7,889 nucleotides of DNA from RYN-431 sp036388295 (GCA_036388295.1 DASVSC010000081.1:1-7889), one strand, 5' to 3'; shown: positions 1-7,165, counted from the first letter of the stretch. The notes: generated by a model not told the origin, from the sequence alone. Made by a program: numbers and translations.

Positions 1-4
1 GTCC

Positions 5-1090
5 ATGACAACATTCGTCGACGCCTGCCTGACCGCAATGACCGACTCGACCGTGGCGGTCGAGAAGCACGAGCGCGTGCGCCCCAAAGTCGGCAAGCTA
101 CTCAAGGCCCTCGCCGGCAAGACGAACATCGTCATCACCTCGCACCTGCACCCCGATCCTGACGCCCTGGGGTCATGTCAGGCCATGCAGACGCTGCTCG
201 GCGCGCTGCGGCCCGATGCGAAGGTGACCATTCGCCTGCAAGGCCAGGTCGGTGGCGGCATCAACGACGGGTTCACGCGCATCAGCCGGATGGACTACCT
301 GCCCTGGGACGCGTCGCTGCCGAACGATTTCGACGCCCTGGTGCTGGTCGACACGCAGGCCGGCTTCGCCAACTGCGCGCTGCCGGAGGGCGTTCAGCCG
401 ACGGCGGTAGTCGACCACCACCGCGGCCGCGGCCGCCGGGCCAAGGCAGCGTTCACTGATGTCCGCATCAACGTCGGCGCGACCGCCTCCATCCTGTTCA
501 GCTATTTCATGGAAGCCAAAATCGCGATCTCGCCGGAACTGGCGGCGACGATGCTCTACGCCATCGAAAGCGACCTCAGCGGCATCGCCGGCCAGCAAGG
601 CGGGCTCGACACGATCGCTATCTCCTCGCTCACCCTCCTGGCCGACACGAAGCGCCTTTACCAGATGCGCTACGTCGACCTGCCGCCCGGCTATTACGGC
701 GCGTTCGCCGAGACGGTGAAGCAGGCCACGCGGTACGGCGAGGTGCTGGTGGCGCACCTGGACCACGTCGATTTTGCCGAAACGCCCGGCGTGATGAGCG
801 ACTTCCTGCTGCGCTGTCGCGACATCAACTGGACGATGGTCACCGCCCTGCACAACGGCCGATTCGTGTTCAGCATCCGCACGAAGGTCGCCAACCGCAG
901 CGCCGGCGAAGTGGCCCGCGGCATCAGCGACGGCCTCGGCGACGGCGGCGGCCATCTGACCAAGGCCGGCGGCGCGATCCCGGTCGTCGACCCGTCGCCC
1001 GGCGACCTCGACGCCCTGCGCGTCCGCCTCGGCCGGCGTCTGCTGCGCTGCCTGAAGGTGCCGCTGACGAAGGGGACGAAGCTGGCGTAA
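5..1090 (+). CDS. DHH/DHHA1-family phosphoesterase (NrnA/RecJ-like)
   Basis: Predicted cytoplasmic metal-dependent phosphoesterase of the DHH superfamily. Relatives such as NrnA degrade short oligoribonucleotides (nanoRNA), and some also hydrolyse 3'-phosphoadenosine 5'-phosphate; the substrate here is not determined. The 361 residues carry the family motifs in order: HLHPDPDALGS (47-57, metal ligands H47, D51, D53), LVDT (114-117), VVDHH (135-139, the DHH motif), and an acidic motif ending in D190 (AIESD). The DHHA1 substrate-binding domain has GGGH (314-317) followed by KAGG. Length fits a stand-alone NrnA-type protein, without the extra domains of full RecJ. Motif IV reads ESD rather than the GDTG of B. 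subtilis NrnA, so it may belong to another DHH subgroup. The start is uncertain: ATG at 5 and ATG at 38 are both in frame, no in-frame stop precedes them, and the true start could lie upstream of the window. It ends 48 bp before valS on the same strand, suggesting co-transcription. Confidence 0.88.
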   Translation: MTTFVDACLTAMTDSTVAVEKHERVRPKVGKLLKALAGKTNIVITSHLHPDPDALGSCQAMQTLLGALRPDAKVTIRLQGQVGGGINDGFTRISRMDYLPWDASLPNDFDALVLVDTQAGFANCALPEGVQPTAVVDHHRGRGRRAKAAFTDVRINVGATASILFSYFMEAKIAISPELAATMLYAIESDLSGIAGQQGGLDTIAISSLTLLADTKRLYQMRYVDLPPGYYGAFAETVKQATRYGEVLVAHLDHVDFAETPGVMSDFLLRCRDINWTMVTALHNGRFVFSIRTKVANRSAGEVARGISDGLGDGGGHLTKAGGAIPVVDPSPGDLDALRVRLGRRLLRCLKVPLTKGTKLA

Positions 1091-1138
1091 GCCGACGCGT
1101 CGCCGAACGAGCGGGTCTGCGGTATCTTCGCCGGTCTT

Positions 1139-4100
1139 ATGTCGACCGAGATGCCCAAAGCGTACGACCCCACCGCCGTGCAGGCCGAAGTGGCCGCGGT
1201 GTGGGAGAACGAGAAGCTGTTCCACGCCGAACCGACCGACCCCGGTGAACCCTACAGCGTCGTCATCCCGCCGCCGAACGTCACCGCCGCACTGCACTTA
1301 GGCCACGCGCTCAACAACACGATCCAGGACGTGCTGATCCGCAAGGCGCGCATGGAGGGCAAGAACGCCGTCTGGCTGCCCGGCACCGACCACGCCGGCA
1401 TCGCCACGCAGACGGTGGTGGAAAAACGCGTGCTCAATGAGGAAGGCCGCCGCCGGACCGACTTCCGGCGCGACGAGTTCGTGAAGAAAATCCAGGCGTG
1501 GAAGGACGAATACGAACAAGTCATCCTCGGCCAGCTCAAGGCGATGGGCTGCAGCTGCGACTGGGACCGCACCGCGTTCACCATGGACGCGCCACGCGCC
1601 AAGGCCGTGCGCGAGGCGTTCTTCCAACTATTCAAGGCCGGCTTGATCTACCGCGGCAAACGCCTGGTGAACTGGGACCCGGCCACGCAAACCGCACTGG
1701 CCGACGACGAAGTGGAGATGGAAGAAGTCGATGGCTTTTTCTATTACCTCAAGTACCCGGTTTATGAGCGGGACGGCGACAACTTCTTCCCGCCGCAGGA
1801 AGAACACAAAGGCATGGGCACCTGGGCCCCGCTCTACGTGACGGTGGCCACGACACGACCCGAGACGATGCTGGGCGACACCGCCGTTGCGGTGAATCCG
1901 ACCGACTCGCGGGCCGCCTCGTTGCGGGGCAAATACGTGAAGCTGCCGATCGTCAACCGGTACATCCCGATCATCGAAGACGACTACGTGGTCAAGTCCA
2001 TCGACGAGGGCGGCGACCCGGCCGACGTGAAGGCGCAGTTCGCCAGCGGCTTCCTGAAAGTCACCCCGGCCCACGACCCGAACGACTACGAGATCGGCCA
2101 GCGCCACAGCCTGCCCGTCATCAACGTCATGGCCCCCGACGGCAGCATCAGCAACCAGCACGGCTGGAGCCAATTAGACGGCCTCGGCGGTGTCGGCGAA
2201 GCCGGCTTCCTGCTCGGCCTGAGCCGCGAGGCCGCCCGCGAAGCCGTGGTCGAATGGTTCCGCCGCCACGGCCTGCTGGAAGCAGCGGTACCCTACCGCC
2301 ACAGCGTCGGCCACAGCTACCGCAGCCACGTGCCGATCGAGCCGTATTTGAGCGATCAATGGTATTGCCGCGTGACGGACGAACGGCTGGCCGGGGCGGC
2401 CCTTCGCGCTCTATCGACCTCTTCCCCCTCCCCCCTTGCGGGGGAGGGCGGGGTGGGGGGTTCGAGCGTCGGGAAGTCTCCCGAGGCGGGAAATCCCTCC
2501 CCCCACCCCCTCCCGCAAGGGGAGGGGGAGAAGAAAGCCGACACCGTCACCTTCTACCCCGGCCGCTACGCTAAGACGTACCAGACGTGGAACGAAAACA
2601 TCCGCGACTGGTGCATCAGTCGACAATTGTGGTGGGGACATCGGATTCCGGTGTGGACCTTGCAATCGGATGTTCGTGACGCAACTGGCGAACTGATTTG
2701 GAACGAAGCCGATGTAGGCGGCCTCCTTTCCACATGGATCAAAGAGGTTGGGATTGAGAAGGATGTGATTGTGATTAGCACGTCCGGCGCAGTGCCCGCA
2801 TTCAACATCTGCACTCGCACCGCCCAAGCTGATGCGGCCGTTGGTGAACTCGCTCGTGTCACCTACATGGCAAACTCGGAGGACGACGAACATTACGGAA
2901 GGAAATCATCGGTTGTTCCCCACTTAGTCCAAGTCATTTCGTCGCTCGAACAAGACCCCGACGTTCTCGACACCTGGTTCTCCAGCGCCCTCTGGCCGCT
3001 CAGCACACTCGGTTGGCCTGCTGCCAACGCCGCGCCGCTCACCAAGTGGAACCCCACCACCGTCCTCACCACCGCCCGCGAAATCATCACGCTCTGGGTC
3101 AGCAGGATGGTGATGTTCAACCAGTTTTTCCTCGGCCAGGTGCCGTTCCGTGACGTGTTCATTCACGCGATGATCCAGGACGGCGACGGCCGGAAGATGA
3201 GCAAATCGCTCGGCAACGGCGTCGACCCGCTCGACATCATCCATAGCCACGGTGCCGACGCGATGCGATTCACGCTCGCCAGCATGTGCACGCAGACCCA
3301 GGACGTGCGGATGCCGGTGGAACGCGACCCGGCGACCGGCCGCAACACCAGCCCGAAGTTCGACATCGGCCGCAACTTCGCCAACAAAGTCTGGAACGGC
3401 GCACGGTTCGTCATCGGGCAGATCGCGGCGCTGCAGAACGGCGAGTCGGCGAGTGGGCGAGTCGTGGCGGACGGCGGCGTGGCGGACGTCGGCGTGGCCG
3501 CTTCAGCGGCCATGTCTTCCGCCCCCGACTTCCCCAGCGCCAACCAAACCGCAAAGGTCCTGACGCTGGCCGACCTGTGGATTCTGTCGCGCCTCAACCG
3601 CACGATCGACGAAGCCAACGATGCCTTGGCCGGGTACCGCTTCGATCAATACGCCAAGGCCTGCTACGACTTTTTCTGGCGCGACTTCTGCGACTGGTAC
3701 GTCGAGGCCGCCAAGCCGCAGATGAAGGACCCGACACGGCAGGCCAGCACGGCCCGCGTGCTGGCGTCGGTGCTGGACGCATCGATGCGCCTGCTGCACC
3801 CGGTGATGCCGTTTGTCACCGAAAAGATCTGGTGGCAGCTCAACGAAGTCGCGCCCGAGCGCGGCGTGATGGGCCGGATCAATTGTCCGCCGTCGCAGCG
3901 GTGCATCAAGGCGCAATGGCCCCGCCGCGGCGAACTGGCGGAGGCGGCCGAGCAGATTTTCGAGAAGATCCAGGAGATCGTCGTCGCCATTCGCACGCTG
4001 CGCAGCGATTACAAGATCGACGCCAGGAAGTCGGTGGCCGTCAGCATCAAGAGCGGCGAGGAGGCGGCCCATGGCATTCTGTCGCTGAAGGCGTCGATCG

Positions 4101-4390
4101 AACTGCTGGCCGTCTGCACGATCCGCGACGTGGGCGAACACGTCGCCAGCCCCGACAACGCCACGGCCGTGCAGGCGGGCGGATGCGAAGTGTACGTCGA
4201 AGGCCTCGTCGACCCCGCCGCCGAGGCGCAGCGTGTCGCCAAGCGGAAGGACGAACTGACTAAAGCCGTCGCCGCGCTGAAAGGCCGGCTGAACAACGCC
4301 GGCTATCTGGCCAAGGCCCCGCCGCATCTGGTGAAGCAGACGCAGGACCAATTGACGGAAGCCGAGGCGGAGTTGGCGTCGCTGGGCTAA
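1139..4390 (+). CDS. valS: Valyl-tRNA synthetase (ValRS), enlarged by three insertions
   Basis: Class I aminoacyl-tRNA synthetase that attaches valine to tRNA-Val in the cytoplasm and edits mischarged threonine. The HIGH motif is HLGH (53-56) after PPPNVT. The CP1 editing domain spans about 230-400, with TTRPETMLGDT (238-248) and PAHDPND (310-316). The catalytic core resumes with RDWCISRQLWWGHRIP (489-504), DPDVLDTWFSSALWP (606-620) and KMSKS (686-690). The anticodon-binding helical domain follows (about 810-960), and the C-terminal coiled-coil arm covers about 1025-1083, including the family pattern NNAGYLAKAPPHLV. All signatures are in one uninterrupted frame, so the gene is probably functional. 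It has 1083 residues against about 950 in E. coli. The surplus lies at 428-465 (a palindromic repeat), 507-605 (an AT-richer segment replacing a stretch of about 30 residues in E. coli) and about 767-806 (a low-complexity linker). ATG 1139 fits the usual ValRS N-terminus; ATG 1151 (M5) is an alternative. No clear Shine-Dalgarno precedes it, and the 48-bp leader is too short for a T-box. Confidence 0.97.
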   Translation: MSTEMPKAYDPTAVQAEVAAVWENEKLFHAEPTDPGEPYSVVIPPPNVTAALHLGHALNNTIQDVLIRKARMEGKNAVWLPGTDHAGIATQTVVEKRVLNEEGRRRTDFRRDEFVKKIQAWKDEYEQVILGQLKAMGCSCDWDRTAFTMDAPRAKAVREAFFQLFKAGLIYRGKRLVNWDPATQTALADDEVEMEEVDGFFYYLKYPVYERDGDNFFPPQEEHKGMGTWAPLYVTVATTRPETMLGDTAVAVNPTDSRAASLRGKYVKLPIVNRYIPIIEDDYVVKSIDEGGDPADVKAQFASGFLKVTPAHDPNDYEIGQRHSLPVINVMAPDGSISNQHGWSQLDGLGGVGEAGFLLGLSREAAREAVVEWFRRHGLLEAAVPYRHSVGHSYRSHVPIEPYLSDQWYCRVTDERLAGAALRALSTSSPSPLAGEGGVGGSSVGKSPEAGNPSPHPLPQGEGEKKADTVTFYPGRYAKTYQTWNENIRDWCISRQLWWGHRIPVWTLQSDVRDATGELIWNEADVGGLLSTWIKEVGIEKDVIVISTSGAVPAFNICTRTAQADAAVGELARVTYMANSEDDEHYGRKSSVVPHLVQVISSLEQDPDVLDTWFSSALWPLSTLGWPAANAAPLTKWNPTTVLTTAREIITLWVSRMVMFNQFFLGQVPFRDVFIHAMIQDGDGRKMSKSLGNGVDPLDIIHSHGADAMRFTLASMCTQTQDVRMPVERDPATGRNTSPKFDIGRNFANKVWNGARFVIGQIAALQNGESASGRVVADGGVADVGVAASAAMSSAPDFPSANQTAKVLTLADLWILSRLNRTIDEANDALAGYRFDQYAKACYDFFWRDFCDWYVEAAKPQMKDPTRQASTARVLASVLDASMRLLHPVMPFVTEKIWWQLNEVAPERGVMGRINCPPSQRCIKAQWPRRGELAEAAEQIFEKIQEIVVAIRTLRSDYKIDARKSVAVSIKSGEEAAHGILSLKASIELLAVCTIRDVGEHVASPDNATAVQAGGCEVYVEGLVDPAAEAQRVAKRKDELTKAVAALKGRLNNAGYLAKAPPHLVKQTQDQLTEAEAELASLG
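2421..2534. repeat. GC-rich palindromic repeat inserted in frame in valS
   Basis: An imperfect inverted repeat whose arms run about 2421-2460 and 2494-2534. Both arms contain the core CCCCTTGCGGG flanked by C-runs on one side and G-runs on the other. The right arm, read as reverse complement, matches the left apart from small length differences in the C/G runs. A smaller hairpin, CGGGA-AGTC-TCCCG (2470-2483), sits in the centre, so the whole can fold into a long branched stem. The estimated element of about 114 nt is 38 codons, so valS stays in frame; the edges are judged by eye. Translated, it gives residues about 428-465, rich in Gly, Pro and Ser, and both arms read as a PL-x-GEG-like peptide (432-437 and 457-463). 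ValRS has only a short loop at this position. Such C-run/TTGCG/G-run palindromes are a common dispersed repeat type in GC-rich bacteria, and the in-frame location recalls Rickettsia palindromic elements. Copy number in this genome cannot be seen here. Confidence 0.85.
2617..2945 (+). other. Compositionally distinct patch inside valS
   Basis: Hand counting gives about 54% GC over 2641-2940, against about 63% in a sampled stretch of the same gene. About 55 of 98 codons end in G or C here, compared with 35 of the first 40 codons of valS. The shift begins inside the conserved RQLWWGHRIPVW block (rare-looking codons agt, cga, caa, gga, cat, att) and ends just before DPDVLDTWFSS. It spans residues 494 to about 605 and contains a segment much longer than the equivalent in E. 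coli ValRS. It has no CxxC zinc-binding pairs of the kind found here in some ValRS and IleRS. I do not recognise a domain in it. The frame stays open and the flanking catalytic motifs are normal, so this looks like an accepted insertion or gene-conversion patch rather than damage. Confidence 0.7.
3437..3556 (+). repeat. Low-complexity insert in valS with a strong hairpin
   Basis: This stretch encodes a Gly/Ala/Val/Ser-rich linker (residues about 767-806) between the catalytic core (NKVWNGARFV) and the anticodon-binding domain (LADLWILSRLN). E. coli ValRS has a shorter, unrelated loop here. The DNA begins with short repeated units (GGCGAGT-type at about 3440-3462, then GGCGGACG/GGCGTGGCGGACGTCGGCGTGG). 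It then has a perfect 8-bp inverted repeat, TGGCCGCT-TC-AGCGGCCA (3495-3512), which extends to a 12-bp RNA stem (3491-3516) if two G-U pairs are allowed. It may be replication-slippage expansion around a small palindromic repeat. The linker is probably disordered and tolerated between domains. Confidence 0.55.
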
Positions 4391-4396
4391 AAGAGT

Positions 4397-4472
4397 GGCC
4401 GCAGATGAACACAGATAAACGCAGATGAGAAAAGCCTTTTTTATTTGCGTTCATCTGCGTTCATCTGCGGCC
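4397..4472. repeat. Intergenic dispersed-type inverted repeat after valS
   Basis: Two 32-nt arms (4397-4428 and 4441-4472) are inverted copies matching at about 28 of 32 positions. Each starts or ends with GGCCGCAGATGAAC or its complement. The arms have an internal period of about 10 nt (CAGATGAAC/ACAGATAAAC/GCAGATGA). The 12-nt centre, GAAAAGCCTTTT, can pair with itself. The repeat begins 6 nt after the valS stop codon. CAGATGAACACAGAT-type repeats are found between genes in many planctomycete and other environmental genomes; in one reading they give the spurious peptide type LRLSVFICGH seen here on the minus strand. In RNA it would form a long hairpin that could protect or end the valS transcript, but no T-run follows, so a classical intrinsic terminator is not supported. 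Confidence 0.8.
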
Positions 4473-4530
4473 CCTTTCTGCTAGCGGTGCCGAAGCGCGT
4501 CGATCGACTTTAGTTGGCGAAGCGAAATGG

Positions 4531-4548
4531 CCGATAAGTCATTATCGG
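4531..4548. promoter_or_regulatory. Inverted repeat just before the 4552 start codon
   Basis: CCGATAA-GTCA-TTATCGG is a perfect 7-bp inverted repeat with a 4-nt centre, ending 3 nt before the ATG at 4552. It covers the place where a ribosome binding site would be, and no other Shine-Dalgarno is visible. It could be an RNA hairpin limiting translation or a DNA operator for a dimeric regulator. A second short palindrome, GTCGATCGAC, lies at 4499-4508 but is of a type expected by chance in GC-rich DNA. Promoter boxes could not be assigned with confidence. The function is inferred only from position and symmetry. Confidence 0.4.
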
Positions 4549-4551
4549 ACC

Positions 4552-7158
4552 ATGCCGCGCCCGTTTCTGCCCATTCTCCTCGTCCTTGCCCTCTCGGCAG
4601 TCGCACACGCGGCCAGCGTCGACCGCGTCCTGCGCCGCTTCGATTTCGAAGAGCGGGCGGCCGGCAATGTGGAAGACGTGCCGATGGACTGGGACAAAAT
4701 CGAAGGCCCCGGCCTGCCGCACTATGTCAACGGCGGGCTGACGACCGACGCCGCGTACGCCGGCCAGTTTTCGTTCGGCTTCGACCTCAACGGCGGCAGC
4801 CTGATCTACCGCTACCCCGCCGGCCACATCGCGGTGCACGCCGGCGGGAAATACCGCATCCGCGTGATGGCCCGCACGCAAGGCGTCACGAACGCCCGCG
4901 CCCGGCTGACCGCCTATTGTGCCGACGCGAAGAAGCGCCCGATCAAGACGTCCGTCACGCGTTCCGCGCCGCTGCAAAGTGCGACCGACGAATGGTCGCC
5001 ACTAGAGATCGACTTTGCCGCCCCGGAAGGCGGCGAATGGCTCGTGCTGGAACTGGGGCTGGTGCAGCCGTCGATATGGCGGCAAACGTCGCTCGGCGAA
5101 GCGGCCGTTCACGAACAGGATATCCGCGGCCGCGCCTGGTTTGACGAACTGACCGTGGCGCAGGTGCCGCAATTGCGGCTGGAGATCGCGGCGGCCGGCA
5201 ATGTGCTGCGGCGCAGCGACCCGGCCGCCATCGACATCACCCTCACCGACCGCCTCACCGCCGATCTGGTCGGCCGGCTGGTGCTGCACGACGCCGTGGG
5301 GCGGACGGTCTATCAGCGCTCTGGCGATTTCGGCCTCGCTTCGGCCGGTACTTCCGCCAGCGGCCGGTTGGTTCTGCCGACGCTGCCCGCCGGCTGGTAC
5401 CGGGCGACGCTGTCATTCGAAAGCGGTGGCATGGAAGTCGGGCGGCAGTCCATGGCGTTCGTTCAACTGCCCGACGACGCCACTGTTGCCGAGCCCGACG
5501 CCCGCTTCGGCGTGATCGCCACCGCCCTGCCGTTCAAGGCCTGGGACACGTTACCGAAGCTGTTGCCGGTGCTGGGCGTCTCTCGAGTAAAACTGGCGGT
5601 TTGGGCCGAAGCCGGTGACATCGAACACCTGCCCGAGCTCGACTTCAACCGCCTGATCGACCAGCTGCACCGCCGCGGCATTACGCCGATCGGCTGCCTG
5701 ATCGCACCGCCGCCGGCCGTGGCGTCGGCGATCGGCGGGAGTGATTGGACGCGACTGCCCCAGGCGAACACTGACGCCTGGCAGCCGGCGATGGCGCTGA
5801 TGATGTCGCGTTACGCCGGGCATCTGGATCGTTGGCAGTTCGGCGCCGACCACACCGCCGCCGACTTCGCCGCCCGGCCGGTGTTGCGGCAGGCGTACGA
5901 CGCCGTGCTGGTGCCGATGCAGTCGCTCTTCCGCCCGCCCGACCTGGCCATGCCGTGGCCTATTTATGCCGACCCGCCGAGCCCCGCCCCGCCGGCGATC
6001 GCGCTGAACGTGCCGACGGACGTGCTGCCGCAGCACCTGCCGTTGTACGTCGAAACGATGCTCAACAGCGGGCCGACGCGCGTGTCGCTGACGCTGAACC
6101 CGCTGCCGACGGGCGCCTACGGCCGGCCGACGCAGCTGCGCGATTTGGCCCAGCGCATCGGCTTCGCGCTGGCCGCCAAGGCCACGCGCATCGACCTGCC
6201 CCTTCCCTTCGTTCCCGCCCAGAACTCGGCCGCCGGCCAGGAGCCGGTCGACACGTTTCTCGCCCAGCGCACACTGCTGACCAGGCTGGCGGGCACCACT
6301 TACAAAGGCCGCATGCCGCTCGGCGACGACGTCGAGGCGCTGCTGTTCGACCGCGACGGCGAGGGCGTGCTGTTGGCGTGGACGAAGTCACCGCAAGCCG
6401 GCCCGAAAACAGTTCCGGTGATGCTCGGCCGGTTGCCGCAGGCGGTCGATCTGGACGGCAACGTGTCGCCCGTGCTGAAGCCGCGTTCGACCGACGGGAC
6501 GACCGACATCACGATCAACGCCGTCCCGACTCTGGTCATCGGCATCGACGGCAACTTAGCGCAGCTGCGGAGCAGCTTCTCGCTGGATAATTTGTTGCTG
6601 GAATCGTCGTACAAGCCGCACGTCCGCCGGCTGTCATTCGTGAACCCGTATCCGACCCCGATCAGCGGACGGCTGAAGATCAACGGGCCGAGTGGCTGGT
6701 CGATCACGCCGCAGTCACCGACATTTAACCTCGCGGCCGGCGAACGCTACGACGGCGTGGTAACGATTGAGTTCCCGTTCAGCAGCGTGGCCGGCGCCAA
6801 ATCGGTGGACGTGGACGTGAAACTGGACACCGGGCCGGCCTTCAAAGTGCCACTGACGATGCGGCTGGGCCTGGGCGACGTGGGCGTCGATTCGTCGGCG
6901 TTCCGAGACGGGGCCGACGTCATCGTGCAGCAGATGATCACCAACTACGCCAGCAAACCCGGCGATTACACCGCCTTCGCCAGCTACCCCGGCGCGGCCC
7001 GGCAGGAACGCATCATCCGCGGCATCGCGCCAGGCACCACCGTCATCAAACGCTACCGCTTCAGCAACGTGGGCAGCGACGGACCGAAAACCCTCCGCAG
7101 CGGCGTCCGCGAAACGCAAGGCAGCCGCGTGCTGACGGACGAAGTGACGCTGAACTAA
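4552..7158 (+). CDS. Exported multidomain protein with glycosidase-like barrel
   Basis: An 868-residue predicted secreted protein; I do not recognise a named family for the full length. Residues 1-20 form a clear signal peptide (basic start, LLVLALSAV core, cleavage after AHA). Residues about 25-205 look like a jelly-roll carbohydrate-binding-type domain (FDFEE start, GKYRIRVMART strand, AWFDELTV end). About 207-305 is an Ig-like beta-sandwich. About 317-590 resembles the TIM barrel of GH39/clan GH-A glycosidases, with alternating strands and helices such as GVSRVKLAVW and HRRGITPIG. At the usual NE acid/base site it reads WQFGADH (428-434), and the later strand RVSLTLNPLP (510-519) lacks the usual nucleophile Glu, so it may be non-catalytic. 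Residues about 591-666 fit a post-barrel beta domain (LLFDRDGEGVLLAW, then PTLVIGIDG). About 690-775 resembles an NEW3-type domain. Few cysteines and no C-terminal anchor are seen. It probably binds or senses polysaccharide at the cell surface or periplasm, but this is a guess from fold-like features. ATG 4552 is chosen because the signal peptide starts there. Confidence 0.85.
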   Translation: MPRPFLPILLVLALSAVAHAASVDRVLRRFDFEERAAGNVEDVPMDWDKIEGPGLPHYVNGGLTTDAAYAGQFSFGFDLNGGSLIYRYPAGHIAVHAGGKYRIRVMARTQGVTNARARLTAYCADAKKRPIKTSVTRSAPLQSATDEWSPLEIDFAAPEGGEWLVLELGLVQPSIWRQTSLGEAAVHEQDIRGRAWFDELTVAQVPQLRLEIAAAGNVLRRSDPAAIDITLTDRLTADLVGRLVLHDAVGRTVYQRSGDFGLASAGTSASGRLVLPTLPAGWYRATLSFESGGMEVGRQSMAFVQLPDDATVAEPDARFGVIATALPFKAWDTLPKLLPVLGVSRVKLAVWAEAGDIEHLPELDFNRLIDQLHRRGITPIGCLIAPPPAVASAIGGSDWTRLPQANTDAWQPAMALMMSRYAGHLDRWQFGADHTAADFAARPVLRQAYDAVLVPMQSLFRPPDLAMPWPIYADPPSPAPPAIALNVPTDVLPQHLPLYVETMLNSGPTRVSLTLNPLPTGAYGRPTQLRDLAQRIGFALAAKATRIDLPLPFVPAQNSAAGQEPVDTFLAQRTLLTRLAGTTYKGRMPLGDDVEALLFDRDGEGVLLAWTKSPQAGPKTVPVMLGRLPQAVDLDGNVSPVLKPRSTDGTTDITINAVPTLVIGIDGNLAQLRSSFSLDNLLLESSYKPHVRRLSFVNPYPTPISGRLKINGPSGWSITPQSPTFNLAAGERYDGVVTIEFPFSSVAGAKSVDVDVKLDTGPAFKVPLTMRLGLGDVGVDSSAFRDGADVIVQQMITNYASKPGDYTAFASYPGAARQERIIRGIAPGTTVIKRYRFSNVGSDGPKTLRSGVRETQGSRVLTDEVTLN

Positions 7159-7165
7159 GGCCGGT

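Noticed and set aside
420..440. GCGGCC-rich repeat in the phosphoesterase gene
   Set aside because: It encodes the short basic stretch after the DHH motif, and such GCGGCC runs are common in GC-rich coding DNA; nothing suggests a separate element.
1091..1138. T-box or other leader regulating valS
   Set aside because: The gap is only 48 bp and has no stem-loop, T-box motif or terminator.
173..1297. Long 374-residue minus-strand open frame opposite the phosphoesterase gene
   Set aside because: Its peptide is rich in Arg, Gly, His and Val, with no recognisable motif. It overlaps a gene with full DHH motifs, as expected from mirror-frame reading of GC-rich DNA.
2411..2893. 160-residue minus-strand frame over the repeat and the patch
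   Set aside because: It includes the palindromic repeat, which is open in several frames, and shows no family features; the ValRS frame explains the region.
2617..2945. Intein or intron in valS
   Set aside because: At about 100 codons the segment is too short for a typical intein, lacks Cys/Ser start and His-Asn end splice motifs, and has no stop codons or group I/II intron features that I can see.
3286..4263. 325-residue plus-strand frame and a 282-residue minus-strand frame (3503-4351) inside valS
   Set aside because: Both lie wholly within the conserved ValRS C-terminal half and have Arg-rich or low-complexity translations typical of shadow frames.
4260..4454. Small minus-strand frame encoding an LRLSVFICGH-type peptide
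   Set aside because: The peptide start is the translation of the intergenic inverted repeat, a well-known source of spurious small proteins.
4473..4551. Sigma-70-type promoter before the exported protein gene
   Set aside because: A TTGGCG at 4514-4519 was considered as a -35 box, but no convincing -10 sequence occurs at proper spacing.
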